Below are positions 16,704 to 23,434 of a stretch of DNA of 32,497 bases, one piece after another. Below the pieces are notes generated by a model. That model ran no database searches. It had not been told where the DNA came from and saw only the letters and a list, made by a program, of their open reading frames with translations. This DNA comes from Maledivibacter sp. (GTDB lineage: Bacteria > Bacillota > Clostridia > Peptostreptococcales > Caminicellaceae), in NCBI GenBank assembly GCA_025210375.1, contig JAOASB010000016.1:1-32497 (forward strand). Direction: 5' to 3'. Each line of letters opens with the position of its first letter. Position 1 is the first letter of the stretch. The translations under genes were made by a program, and so were the position numbers.

Positions 16704-16731
16704 AAAGAGAAGCTTTAAAAGCCCTCTCTTT
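16704..16731 (-). terminator. Weak hairpin downstream of a small gene
   Basis: AAAGAGA and TCTCTTT flank an inner GCTT/AAGC pairing, directly after the 71-residue gene. There is only a short mixed T tail, so it may be an attenuating hairpin rather than a full terminator. Confidence 0.35.
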
Positions 16732-16737
16732 TCTTTT

Positions 16738-16953
16738 TTAGTTGGAATAATTTTTTTCTAATTCTAACATTTCTTCAAATGTTATTTCTTCTTCTAGGTT
16801 AGCATAACTGCTAAAATCTTCTCTTGCACAAGATTCTCCACAATCCCACGTGCCAGAGACAGGATTACTTCCACCATGTTCTTTTACCCATTCATTATGT
16901 TCTTCGATGTCCTTTCTCCATTCGTTATAAATCGCCTGTAATCTTTTATCCAT
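16738..16953 (-). CDS. Hypothetical 71-residue acidic protein
   Basis: A small soluble acidic protein with a Cys pair (WDCGESCARED, about 37-47) and a Glu-rich C-terminus. I chose ATG 16951-16953 because GGAGGG lies 7 bases upstream. It is 42 bases after the 126-residue gene, probably in the same transcript from the 17.4 kb promoter. No family recognised; the size, composition and setting are phage-like. Confidence 0.55.
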   Translation of the reverse strand: MDKRLQAIYNEWRKDIEEHNEWVKEHGGSNPVSGTWDCGESCAREDFSSYANLEEEITFEEMLELEKNYSN

Positions 16954-16995
16954 CTTGTATCCCTCCATTTTTTATTCTTTACAAAAGAGTATTTA

Positions 16996-17376
16996 TTATA
17001 TAGATATATATCTATCATTTAAGTAGTTTCCTTTTAGATCATAGAAATTTTTATGAGAATTTGCATTTTTAGATCTCCAAGGGCAAGTTATGTATGCTCT
17101 TTTTTTACCATATCTTTCCCAGATGTTGAAGGTGATTTTAGCTTCTTCTGCATACTCTTCTTGGTAAACTTTTTCTACTTCTGCTAATTTTATAGATTCT
17201 TCTTCTGTAATATCTAAAGTTTTTTGTAATTCTAATACTCTTTCATCTTCTTTTTCTGATAGAAGAAACTTAATGCAAATACCAAGTTGAACTGAATAAT
17301 TAACCTCTGGATATTCTTCTTTTATTTCCTTTGCTAATTTGTGAGCCTTTACCATAAGTTCTCTTGATATTTTCAT
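16996..17376 (-). CDS. Hypothetical phage-like 126-residue protein, first gene from a regulated promoter
   Basis: A soluble protein whose start (MKISRELMVKAHKLAKEIK, then EEYPEVNYSVQLGICIKFLL) resembles a short N-terminal module seen in many Firmicute phage hypotheticals. The C-terminal part is aromatic and basic (AYITCPWRSKN). GGAGGG lies 8 bases before the ATG. A near-consensus promoter overlapped by two palindromes lies about 40 bases upstream, so it is the first gene of a tightly repressed transcript. Function unknown. Confidence 0.6.
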   Translation of the reverse strand: MKISRELMVKAHKLAKEIKEEYPEVNYSVQLGICIKFLLSEKEDERVLELQKTLDITEEESIKLAEVEKVYQEEYAEEAKITFNIWERYGKKRAYITCPWRSKNANSHKNFYDLKGNYLNDRYISI

Positions 17377-17412
17377 TTGTCGTTCCCTCCATTTGATTTA
17401 TTTGTTAATTAT

Positions 17413-17441
17413 ATTATACATTTTAGAATGTAATTCGTCAA
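17413..17441 (-). promoter_or_regulatory. Near-consensus sigma-A promoter
   Basis: Leftward, TTGACG (17436-17441) and TATAAT (17413-17418) are separated by exactly 17 bases, the best promoter in the window. It drives the 126-residue gene and probably the following small genes and the AP2 gene. Confidence 0.75.
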
Positions 17442-17454
17442 CACTCTAGAATGT
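17418..17454. promoter_or_regulatory. Paired palindromic operators overlapping the promoter
   Basis: ACATTTTAGAATGT (17418-17431) and ACACTCTAGAATGT (17441-17454) are two near-perfect 14-base palindromes with centres 23 bases apart. One touches the -10 element and spacer, the other begins at the -35 edge. The layout is that of cooperative repressor sites. The cognate repressor is not obvious; the HTH-like 68-residue protein and the AP2 protein downstream are candidates. Confidence 0.65.
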
Positions 17455-17502
17455 ATAATTTTATATTTCTTAAATGAAGGTGAACAAAATGTAAATTTAA
17501 CG

Positions 17503-17709
17503 CTATACTCCTAGCCATCTTTTACAACTACTTAGACTCTTAAAATCTTCCGTCCATGCACTACCATCTGCATTATCTATGCCTATATAGATGCTATTAC
17601 CATCCTTCTTTTCTATCGTGTAAAATAGTCCTAATGGTTTTCTAGTAGTTATAATTTCCTCGGCTTCTTTATTGGTAATTTTGGTTACTTTACTTTTTAT
17701 TTCAATCAC
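17503..17709 (-). CDS. Hypothetical 68-residue protein preceded by the hairpin element
   Basis: A small soluble protein with no recognised motif; the C-terminal half (GLFYTIEKKDGNSIYIGIDN, then SSCKRWLGV) looks like a small beta-rich fold of phage origin. The start is uncertain: the in-frame GTG at 17707-17709 directly abuts AGAAG, too close for ideal initiation, and no better codon follows. Copy 3 of the hairpin element lies 39 bases upstream, the same distance as in the two other genes, which supports this start and a shared control mode. Confidence 0.5.
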   Translation of the reverse strand: MIEIKSKVTKITNKEAEEIITTRKPLGLFYTIEKKDGNSIYIGIDNADGSAWTEDFKSLSSCKRWLGV

Positions 17710-17747
17710 CTTCTTATAAAAGTTTTAGTGTTGTTACGCTATAAATC

Positions 17748-17788
17748 TTTGATTGATCGCTAACTGGATTCTTTAACGATCAATCAAA
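17748..17788 (-). repeat. Hairpin element, copy 3 (diverged)
   Basis: A 41-base core matching copies 1 and 2: a perfect 12-bp inverted repeat (17748-17759 with 17777-17788) around a 17-base loop that differs from the other copies at two positions. The arm position that is a G-U wobble in copies 1 and 2 is a regular pair here. Confidence 0.8.
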
Positions 17789-17838
17789 GGCATCATAAAT
17801 AAGAATGATCTAGTCTGATTTTTTATTACCTTCTTATT

Positions 17839-18789
17839 CTATTGCATGAAGTACCCATAGCTCTGTGCAAATCTTATAAAAGTTTTTACTATGCCTTGCA
17901 AGAATATTTCAAAAGTAAACAGTAGTGTTAATAATGTAATTAATTGACTTCCAACCGTCTTTTTAGGTTTTATTGTATTAAAATAAAAATCATTTAATGC
18001 TTTCTTAATTGAAATTATATTTAATATAATGGTTGTAATAATTAATAACATTAAAATTGTTTTTATTATCGCAGTTGCGCTAGAATATATTTTGCTTAAT
18101 GTTAGTAAGCTGCCATCACCAATGAAAGAATAATTATTATTGAAATAATAATAAGACCCTACCCCTATAATTATCAATAAAGATAATTTAAATATGCTCC
18201 CGAGGGATATATGGCTTAAGTTTTGTTGTCTAAGGAATGCTCTCATCGGGTTAATTAAAATTCTTTGAAAATACGAAACCTTCTTGTATTCCAATTCTTC
18301 TATATCATCTTGTATAATCTTTGTCACCCTAGATTCACTAATATTTATGTTCATTATTTTGTTTTCACATTCGTTATTTAGATACCAATCTATATAGGAT
18401 TTTGCTTTTTCTTTGCTTTCTTCAAAGATAATTAATACAGTTCCATTTTTTCTGACAAATCTACATAAAAACTTATCCTTAGATCTATATCTTTTTAGAT
18501 ATGTATATATATTTCTTAAAACATTCTGTTTTCGCTTGCTTCCTATTTCACTGATCCTTTCTTCCAATTCATTATCATCAAGCTTCTCACAGTTCTCTTT
18601 AGTAAAAATTTTTATTATCCAAAATACTATTCCAAATAGCACAATAATTGTTCCTAGATAGAACAATATTATTCCATCAAGTCCAGCTAATTCTGAAATT
18701 ATACTACCTATAAGACAAGTGGTTCCCCATACTAAGTAGAATACTGATCTTTTAAAACTGTCCCTAAAACTTCTTAAAATTTTTCTCAT
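17839..18789 (-). CDS. Unidentified membrane protein with about five membrane segments
   Basis: A 316-residue protein: two N-terminal membrane helices (about 17-36 and 41-62), a charged cytoplasmic region of about 130 residues containing a short alpha/beta segment (FVRKNGTVLIIFEESKEKAKSYIDW), then three more helices (about 196-217, 240-262, 283-305). No catalytic motif is seen. It lies immediately after the strong terminator of the secreted-protein operon and starts with GGGGG 8 bases before the ATG. It may be its own short transcript. Function unknown. Confidence 0.6.
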   Translation of the reverse strand: MRKILRSFRDSFKRSVFYLVWGTTCLIGSIISELAGLDGIILFYLGTIIVLFGIVFWIIKIFTKENCEKLDDNELEERISEIGSKRKQNVLRNIYTYLKRYRSKDKFLCRFVRKNGTVLIIFEESKEKAKSYIDWYLNNECENKIMNINISESRVTKIIQDDIEELEYKKVSYFQRILINPMRAFLRQQNLSHISLGSIFKLSLLIIIGVGSYYYFNNNYSFIGDGSLLTLSKIYSSATAIIKTILMLLIITTIILNIISIKKALNDFYFNTIKPKKTVGSQLITLLTLLFTFEIFLQGIVKTFIRFAQSYGYFMQ

Positions 18790-18812
18790 TCTTCCAGCCC
18801 CCTATTTTTCAA

Positions 18813-18846
18813 AAAACAATACAGGCTAGTAAAAGCCTGTATTGTT
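18813..18846 (-). terminator. Strong intrinsic terminator
   Basis: A perfect 14-bp stem (18813-18826 with 18833-18846), 6-base loop, and a T run on the minus strand. It ends the operon of the secreted CARDB-like protein 35 bases after its stop. Confidence 0.88.
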
Positions 18847-18880
18847 TATAAATTTATTTCCCTATGAATTTTTCAGTTCA

Positions 18881-21304
18881 TTAATTGGTATTATCATCTT
18901 CGTACATGTGTCCCTTAATAGGAACTATAACATCTTGGCAAATATTTAATATTCCTCCAGGTGTGGAAGCTCCCTGGAGACTCACAGAAATTTTATAATC
19001 CCCATCGGAAGTATTAACCGGAATATAGTGCATTTTTTCATTCATATGACTTCGCGAATTAACCGGCAATTCAAATCTACCATTTGATCCTTTCATCTGG
19101 ATGGTTTTGTCCGGCGAATAGAAAAATGTCCTTTGAACATTCTTTATTTGGCTTGGTCTATCATAGTTTGAAACGATATCAGCTTTGGCCTCAACTTCTA
19201 TTCCATATCCAGATTTAATAAATCCCTGTTCTTTATTTATCCAATTAACATCAACATTAACATTGGTCAGTTTTGCATAGAACCTCACTGTATATCCATC
19301 TATAACAGTTACCGTCTTGCATTTTCTTTTTTCCCCGGAGCCAGTGCATTTCTTCTTGGTATGTGTCCATGTTTTAATTTTTTTACCGGAGCTATAACTC
19401 TTTTTGCTCCTGTACTCTGTCCATGTTACGTATGATGGACTGCATTTCTTTTCCTGTGCCTTGATTGTCCTTGAATTAATTGAGTAAGTGTTATTCTTCT
19501 CATTGCTTTCACTAATTTTATTATCATAATCGACTTTGGCTGCCATCTTAAATTGTGTTTCTATGTTTGGTGTTTGAAGTCCAAACATCACTTCGGCAAC
19601 TTTCCCAGCCGGGACAAAAAAGTCTTTCTTTGAGACAGTACCTTCAACATCGAGCTTCAAGTTAGTTGCAATGTTTGTCGTTCCATTATTCCTAACCTTC
19701 ACTATAACAGGAGAGTAAGACCCTGCTTGATATTCTCTATACTGAATGTCTATGACTTCAAGGTCAAAGGCTTCCTTTTCCTTGATTGGTATAAGGATTG
19801 AAATTTCATTGTCCTCCATTGTATTCTCCTCAATAATCGTACCATCTTCAAAGGTTGCCGAGTGCTTTTCGTTCATATTGAGCTTTGCAACAAGTTCAAA
19901 GGTATTCCGTTTATAATCCTCTGGAATGCCATAAATCAGACCTCCAGTTTGACTTTTTAAAGCTTCTATCGTATGGCCTGAGTCAACAAACATATGCTTT
20001 AATTTATCATTATACTGTAAATAATAATCAACCGTAACATCATAAGCGTCCTTAAGACACATGTTGTACACATCAAATTTTAATTCATAATCCTTATCAT
20101 ACTCTATTTCACTTGTCTCGTTTCTAATGTCCTTTATTGCCAAATTATCGGTTTTTGCTTCAACCCAATATTCGATAATTATTGGTATAAACACTATATA
20201 CGCTTCAGCCCCTAGCTCATCTAACAAACTTTTTGCTGGAGGTATTTCGAATGTTTGATAAAGCACCTTGCCATTTTCAAGACTATGCCATCCGATCGCA
20301 GAACCTGGTGTATAATCAGTCTGCGGCGACTGAATCATAAAATAATCAATCAGTTTCTCTCCTGTCCATCCATTTTTTCCTGCCCATTCTATTTGATTGA
20401 GCCAATGAGTAGCATTTCGATCTCTATTAAAGGCCGACTTTTGAGGCCTTTTTTGATTCTCTATATTCGTATTCCAAGGCTTATATATCCAGTTTTTCTC
20501 CCAAGGTTTTTTACCTATATTAAAGTCATTAGGAAAGTCTTCATTTGTAAAGGGAGTACCATTAATATCATATCCCAGGTATCTATACTCCCCTGCCTTA
20601 AATTCATTATTTTCAATATCCTCTGGCTTTCCATATACAGCTAAGCCCTTTTTGAATAAAATCTCTACATTGAGCATACCTTTAAAGGTACTTAAAGGTA
20701 CTGGAAGATTTAGATCTTCTACCGTAGGTTTTAACTCTCTAATGGCTTTTAAGTCTGACTTTATTTTAGGGTTAGGGTCCTCAGGATCTTCCCCTAATAA
20801 TATATAGATATCTTCATCACTGTATTTAGATACGTTTAAGGGTTCTACTTTTGGAGTAAGTTCCGTATTATATTTTAAATTTACTATCCCATTGTTTAAC
20901 TTTTTATCTATTACTTCTACGGAATCCGTTGAATGGTTATAGTAATTTTCAATAAAATTCTCTCTATCCTTACAAAACTTGTTAATAGGCCTTGTTAGTT
21001 CCTCCGTGGAAAACATAAAGCCAGGATCATAGGGATAAACTAAAACATTAAATATTTTATTAATATCCTCTTGGTCTTCAAACTGCCCAAGGTCAATTTT
21101 CTGCTCTATCTCAATATCCTCTCCTATCCCACCATTAATCCAATTTCCATCCTTGTCTTTGTATATTAGTATTCCTTTTTGTTCTAGCCTGTAATGTGGT
21201 ACATATGCCACTAATTCCTTTCCCTGTGCCATTGTACTTATTGGATATCCTACAAACGATGTAAATAAAAAAAAGGCTAAAAGCCTTGATATGATTTTAT
21301 TCAT
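18881..21304 (-). CDS. Secreted multidomain protein with CARDB-like repeats
   Basis: An 807-residue exported protein with a signal peptide (about 1-26, ending STMAQ). I cannot name the N-terminal 380 residues; they contain WHSLENGKVLYQTFEIP and several aromatic stretches. Residues about 386-500 and 515-605 form two Ig-like units of CARDB/APHP type; the second reads VIVKVRNNGTTNIATNLKL and ends VDYDNKISESNEKNNTYSI, a classic CARDB ending. A CxGxGEKRKC loop lies near 660, then a further beta domain. No SLH, LPXTG or C-terminal membrane anchor, so it is secreted or held by partners. It overlaps the stalk-domain gene by 8 bases, its RBS lying inside that gene's end, so the two are probably co-translated and may work together. 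Confidence 0.7.
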   Translation of the reverse strand: MNKIISRLLAFFLFTSFVGYPISTMAQGKELVAYVPHYRLEQKGILIYKDKDGNWINGGIGEDIEIEQKIDLGQFEDQEDINKIFNVLVYPYDPGFMFSTEELTRPINKFCKDRENFIENYYNHSTDSVEVIDKKLNNGIVNLKYNTELTPKVEPLNVSKYSDEDIYILLGEDPEDPNPKIKSDLKAIRELKPTVEDLNLPVPLSTFKGMLNVEILFKKGLAVYGKPEDIENNEFKAGEYRYLGYDINGTPFTNEDFPNDFNIGKKPWEKNWIYKPWNTNIENQKRPQKSAFNRDRNATHWLNQIEWAGKNGWTGEKLIDYFMIQSPQTDYTPGSAIGWHSLENGKVLYQTFEIPPAKSLLDELGAEAYIVFIPIIIEYWVEAKTDNLAIKDIRNETSEIEYDKDYELKFDVYNMCLKDAYDVTVDYYLQYNDKLKHMFVDSGHTIEALKSQTGGLIYGIPEDYKRNTFELVAKLNMNEKHSATFEDGTIIEENTMEDNEISILIPIKEKEAFDLEVIDIQYREYQAGSYSPVIVKVRNNGTTNIATNLKLDVEGTVSKKDFFVPAGKVAEVMFGLQTPNIETQFKMAAKVDYDNKISESNEKNNTYSINSRTIKAQEKKCSPSYVTWTEYRSKKSYSSGKKIKTWTHTKKKCTGSGEKRKCKTVTVIDGYTVRFYAKLTNVNVDVNWINKEQGFIKSGYGIEVEAKADIVSNYDRPSQIKNVQRTFFYSPDKTIQMKGSNGRFELPVNSRSHMNEKMHYIPVNTSDGDYKISVSLQGASTPGGILNICQDVIVPIKGHMYEDDNTN

Positions 21305-22241
21305 TGGCTTCGCCTCCTATGTATATACTAACTGCCATTTCACCTTTTGCACATGCAAAACTTCTCTTGTCATAAATAAACTCTTTTGCTTTTCCTTTAG
21401 TATATTCTGAATTCTTCATTGTATCAGTTACATAAGCATACACTGTTTCAAATTGAGTTGGATAATAAACTTTAAGCATTTCTTTAAGTACTGAAGAATC
21501 TTTCTTGTAGAACGTAGGATAAACTGTTATTAATGTATTGTTGTAGTACTCGCAATAGGATATCATTATCTCTGTATCATATAACCCTGTTTTTCCTTCT
21601 GAATTGTACATAATATCCTCTCCGGTATCTCTTCCTGCAACATATATATTTGAAACATTTTTAACAACTTCTTTTAGTTCATCATCTTTTAGATTTTGAA
21701 CAATTTTCTCAATATTTTGTTCTGAAGGTGTTTGTGGTTGTACCACTTCCCCACTTTTAGTATCAACAGTTACTGTTTTTGTCTCTCCATTCCATCCAAC
21801 CTTTGCCCCTAGAGCCTCTGAAACAAACCTTAATGGAACGAAAGTTCTATTAAAGTATATTTCTGCCTTGGTATCAAATTTTATGATTTCTGAATCAACT
21901 GTAGCCTCCATGGCACCTATTACTAATTCAATATGTTTTTGTTCTTGGTCTATAAATACAGTTCTCGTTTCTCCATTCCAATCAACCTTGGCTCCTAAAG
22001 CTTCTGCTATAAATCTTACTGGGACAACCGTCCTTTCCTGCTTGTTTATAAAGGGTTTAGCGTCTTTAAATTTTACCTCAACTTCATTTACAGTTACATT
22101 AACTATGTTATCAAAATTCTCATCAACTTTAATAAGGTTTCCATTTTCGTCCATCTTATAGTTGTTATCCTCGGCAAAACACGGTATAAGCAGTGCCAAA
22201 GTTAATGTCAGTACAATTATTAAGCTAATACATTTTCTCAT
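21297..22241 (-). CDS. Secreted copper-amine-oxidase-like stalk domain protein
   Basis: A 314-residue protein with a signal peptide (1-23). Residues about 45-165 form the Cu_amine_oxidN1 domain common in Clostridia and Paenibacilli, with its duplicated signature RTVVPVRFIAEALGAKVDWN and RTFVPLRFVSEALGAKVGWN. This domain is not an enzyme; it is a surface-protein module. The C-terminal 145 residues (after VQPQTPSEQN) resemble no family I can name. It starts with TTAAGGAG and lies 33 bases after the HEPN gene, apparently in the same transcript. A surface or adhesion role with the CARDB-like protein is likely. Confidence 0.8.
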   Translation of the reverse strand: MRKCISLIIVLTLTLALLIPCFAEDNNYKMDENGNLIKVDENFDNIVNVTVNEVEVKFKDAKPFINKQERTVVPVRFIAEALGAKVDWNGETRTVFIDQEQKHIELVIGAMEATVDSEIIKFDTKAEIYFNRTFVPLRFVSEALGAKVGWNGETKTVTVDTKSGEVVQPQTPSEQNIEKIVQNLKDDELKEVVKNVSNIYVAGRDTGEDIMYNSEGKTGLYDTEIMISYCEYYNNTLITVYPTFYKKDSSVLKEMLKVYYPTQFETVYAYVTDTMKNSEYTKGKAKEFIYDKRSFACAKGEMAVSIYIGGEANE

Positions 22242-22274
22242 ATTTTCATCTCCTTAATCTATCTAATTTTTAGA

Positions 22275-22667
22275 TTAGTTATTGTTGATTATATTTGATA
22301 TAAAGTCTAGTATTGTATTTGCACTATCTATACTTTCCCGCGTCTCTTTATCTGTTATATCAATTGGAGTATCTGCAGGGTATCGGGTTTCTATATAGTA
22401 ATCATCTAATGTATAGGTATGCTCTTTTATATCATCAAAAGACTCATCATATTTTTCACATCTTCTTAAAAGATAAGCTAAAGAATGCCCAGAAACAACT
22501 TCTCCTGACTTAAAAAGTAAAAATGCTTTAAGCATCTTTTCAGCTGCTTGCTGACAATGAAAAGTAATAATAGAATTTACTCCTTCATTAGCAAAAAGTA
22601 TTTTGGCACTACTTAGATCTTCATTTGCTTTAATTATCCAGTCATTGTACCTTGTGCTGTCTGTCAT
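22275..22667 (-). CDS. HEPN-domain protein of an MNT/HEPN pair
   Basis: A 130-residue helical protein with the HEPN pattern: NDWIIKANEDLSSAKILF, then FHCQQAAEKMLKAFLLF, then GHSLAYLLRRC and YYIETRYPAD. In MNT/HEPN modules the HEPN partner is the toxin or effector, usually an RNase with an Rx4-6H motif, and is adenylylated by MNT. No clear Rx4-6H is present here (the TRYPAD Arg has no His 4-6 residues later), so RNase activity is doubtful. It overlaps the MNT gene by 26 bases and has AAGGAG 9 bases before its ATG. Confidence 0.8.
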   Translation of the reverse strand: MTDSTRYNDWIIKANEDLSSAKILFANEGVNSIITFHCQQAAEKMLKAFLLFKSGEVVSGHSLAYLLRRCEKYDESFDDIKEHTYTLDDYYIETRYPADTPIDITDKETRESIDSANTILDFISNIINNN

Positions 22668-22980
22668 ATAATATCACTCCTTTATTAAGTATGTGATTTG
22701 CAAAAGTCCCTTTTTCCAGTAAATATTTTTTCCATTCCTCAATCGTATATATAAGAACATCTACAGGTTTATCAAAATCCAGTCCACTTTTAGCATAAAT
22801 ATATTTACTTATTTCCCTCCGCAATCTTCTTCTGTCCGTGGTTTCAATTATTATGCAAATATCAATATCGCTTTTTTCTGTTGCCGTCCCCTTTGCATAT
22901 GATCCAAAAAGAATAATTTTTTTTGGATTGAAATTATCTACAATTCCTTTTTTCAATATTTCTATTAGCTCTTTACTCAT
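22642..22980 (-). CDS. MNT-type minimal nucleotidyltransferase (antitoxin partner of HEPN)
   Basis: A 112-residue protein of the DNA polymerase beta-like nucleotidyltransferase superfamily. GSYAKGTATEKSDIDI contains GS, and D..D 11 and 13 residues after it, as the family requires; the third Asp is in KPVDVLIY. It probably transfers nucleotides to its HEPN partner and neutralises it. I chose ATG 22978-22980 (MSKELIEIL) with AAGGAG 7 bases upstream; the open frame upstream overlaps the previous gene. It is the second gene of the transcript from the 23.3 kb promoter. Confidence 0.85.
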   Translation of the reverse strand: MSKELIEILKKGIVDNFNPKKIILFGSYAKGTATEKSDIDICIIIETTDRRRLRREISKYIYAKSGLDFDKPVDVLIYTIEEWKKYLLEKGTFANHILNKGVILYDRQHKVQ

Positions 22981-22993
22981 ACAAAGACTCCTT

Positions 22994-23248
22994 TCATATA
23001 TGAAGCTTTGTTTGAAAGCCCTGTAATATCTTATCAATAAGGGCAATTCTTCTTTTGCCTAGTCGCTGCTTAATAGTCGGACTATATTCTGGACCATGGA
23101 ACAACTTCTCTTTTTCATAATTTGCAAAATATATAATGTATTCCCTCATTTCTTCTTCAGTTATATCTCTGCTCCAGTAGGCATCAATTACTTTTTTCAT
23201 TTCATGTGACAATTTCAAAACTGAACTTGGATGTCTTTGTATGTCCAT
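22994..23248 (-). CDS. Small 84-residue conserved hypothetical, first gene of the MNT/HEPN transcript
   Basis: A soluble, helical protein ending RLGKRRIALIDKILQGFQTKLHI. Size and pattern recall a small clostridial family (I think TIGR04540, from memory and unverified). It starts with GAGGTGA and is followed 13 bases later by the MNT gene. It is the first gene after a promoter overlapped by four tandem operator-like repeats, so it could be the regulator of the module or a third component. No DNA-binding motif is obvious. Confidence 0.6.
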   Translation of the reverse strand: MDIQRHPSSVLKLSHEMKKVIDAYWSRDITEEEMREYIIYFANYEKEKLFHGPEYSPTIKQRLGKRRIALIDKILQGFQTKLHI

Positions 23249-23269
23249 TTTTTCACCTCAAACACATTT

Positions 23270-23311
23270 GTATGGTTTTCGTACTATTCGTATCATTATT
23301 GTATCATTTTC
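23270..23311. repeat. Four tandem operator-like repeats (GTAYxATTxTC type)
   Basis: GTATGGTTTTC (23270-23280), GTACTATTC (23281-23289), GTATCATTATT (23290-23300) and GTATCATTTTC (23301-23311) lie back to back at 9-11 base spacing, about one helical turn. They cover the -10 and the transcript start of the 23.3 kb promoter, so they probably bind a repressor of this module. Confidence 0.55.
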
Positions 23312-23326
23312 ATACAAGTAATTCAA
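23298..23326 (-). promoter_or_regulatory. Promoter of the 84-residue gene/MNT/HEPN/secreted-protein operon
   Basis: Leftward, TTGAAT (23321-23326) and TACAAT (23298-23303) are exactly 17 bases apart, 50 bases before the first ATG. The -10 is overlapped by the tandem repeats. No terminator is evident until 18.8 kb, so this promoter may drive all five genes down to the CARDB-like protein. Confidence 0.65.
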
Positions 23327-23348
23327 CCATTATTTTACTATAATTACC

Positions 23349-23384
23349 ATATCAAGGAGAACAAGTTAATGTTCTCCTTGATAT
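23349..23384 (-). terminator. Strong hairpin after the SLH-protein gene
   Basis: A perfect 15-bp stem (23349-23363 with 23370-23384) with a 6-base loop, 50 bases beyond the SLH gene's stop. There is no U run on either strand, so it may protect the 3' end or act as a weak terminator for the Tad operon. Confidence 0.6.
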
Positions 23385-23434
23385 TAAATGGATATATAAA
23401 GTCTTTTGCACCAAACTGATACAGATTATTTTGT

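Noticed and set aside
20255..20644. Rightward 129-codon frame opposite the CARDB-like gene
   Set aside because: Antisense to a clear exported protein, with no plausible RBS or protein-like composition.
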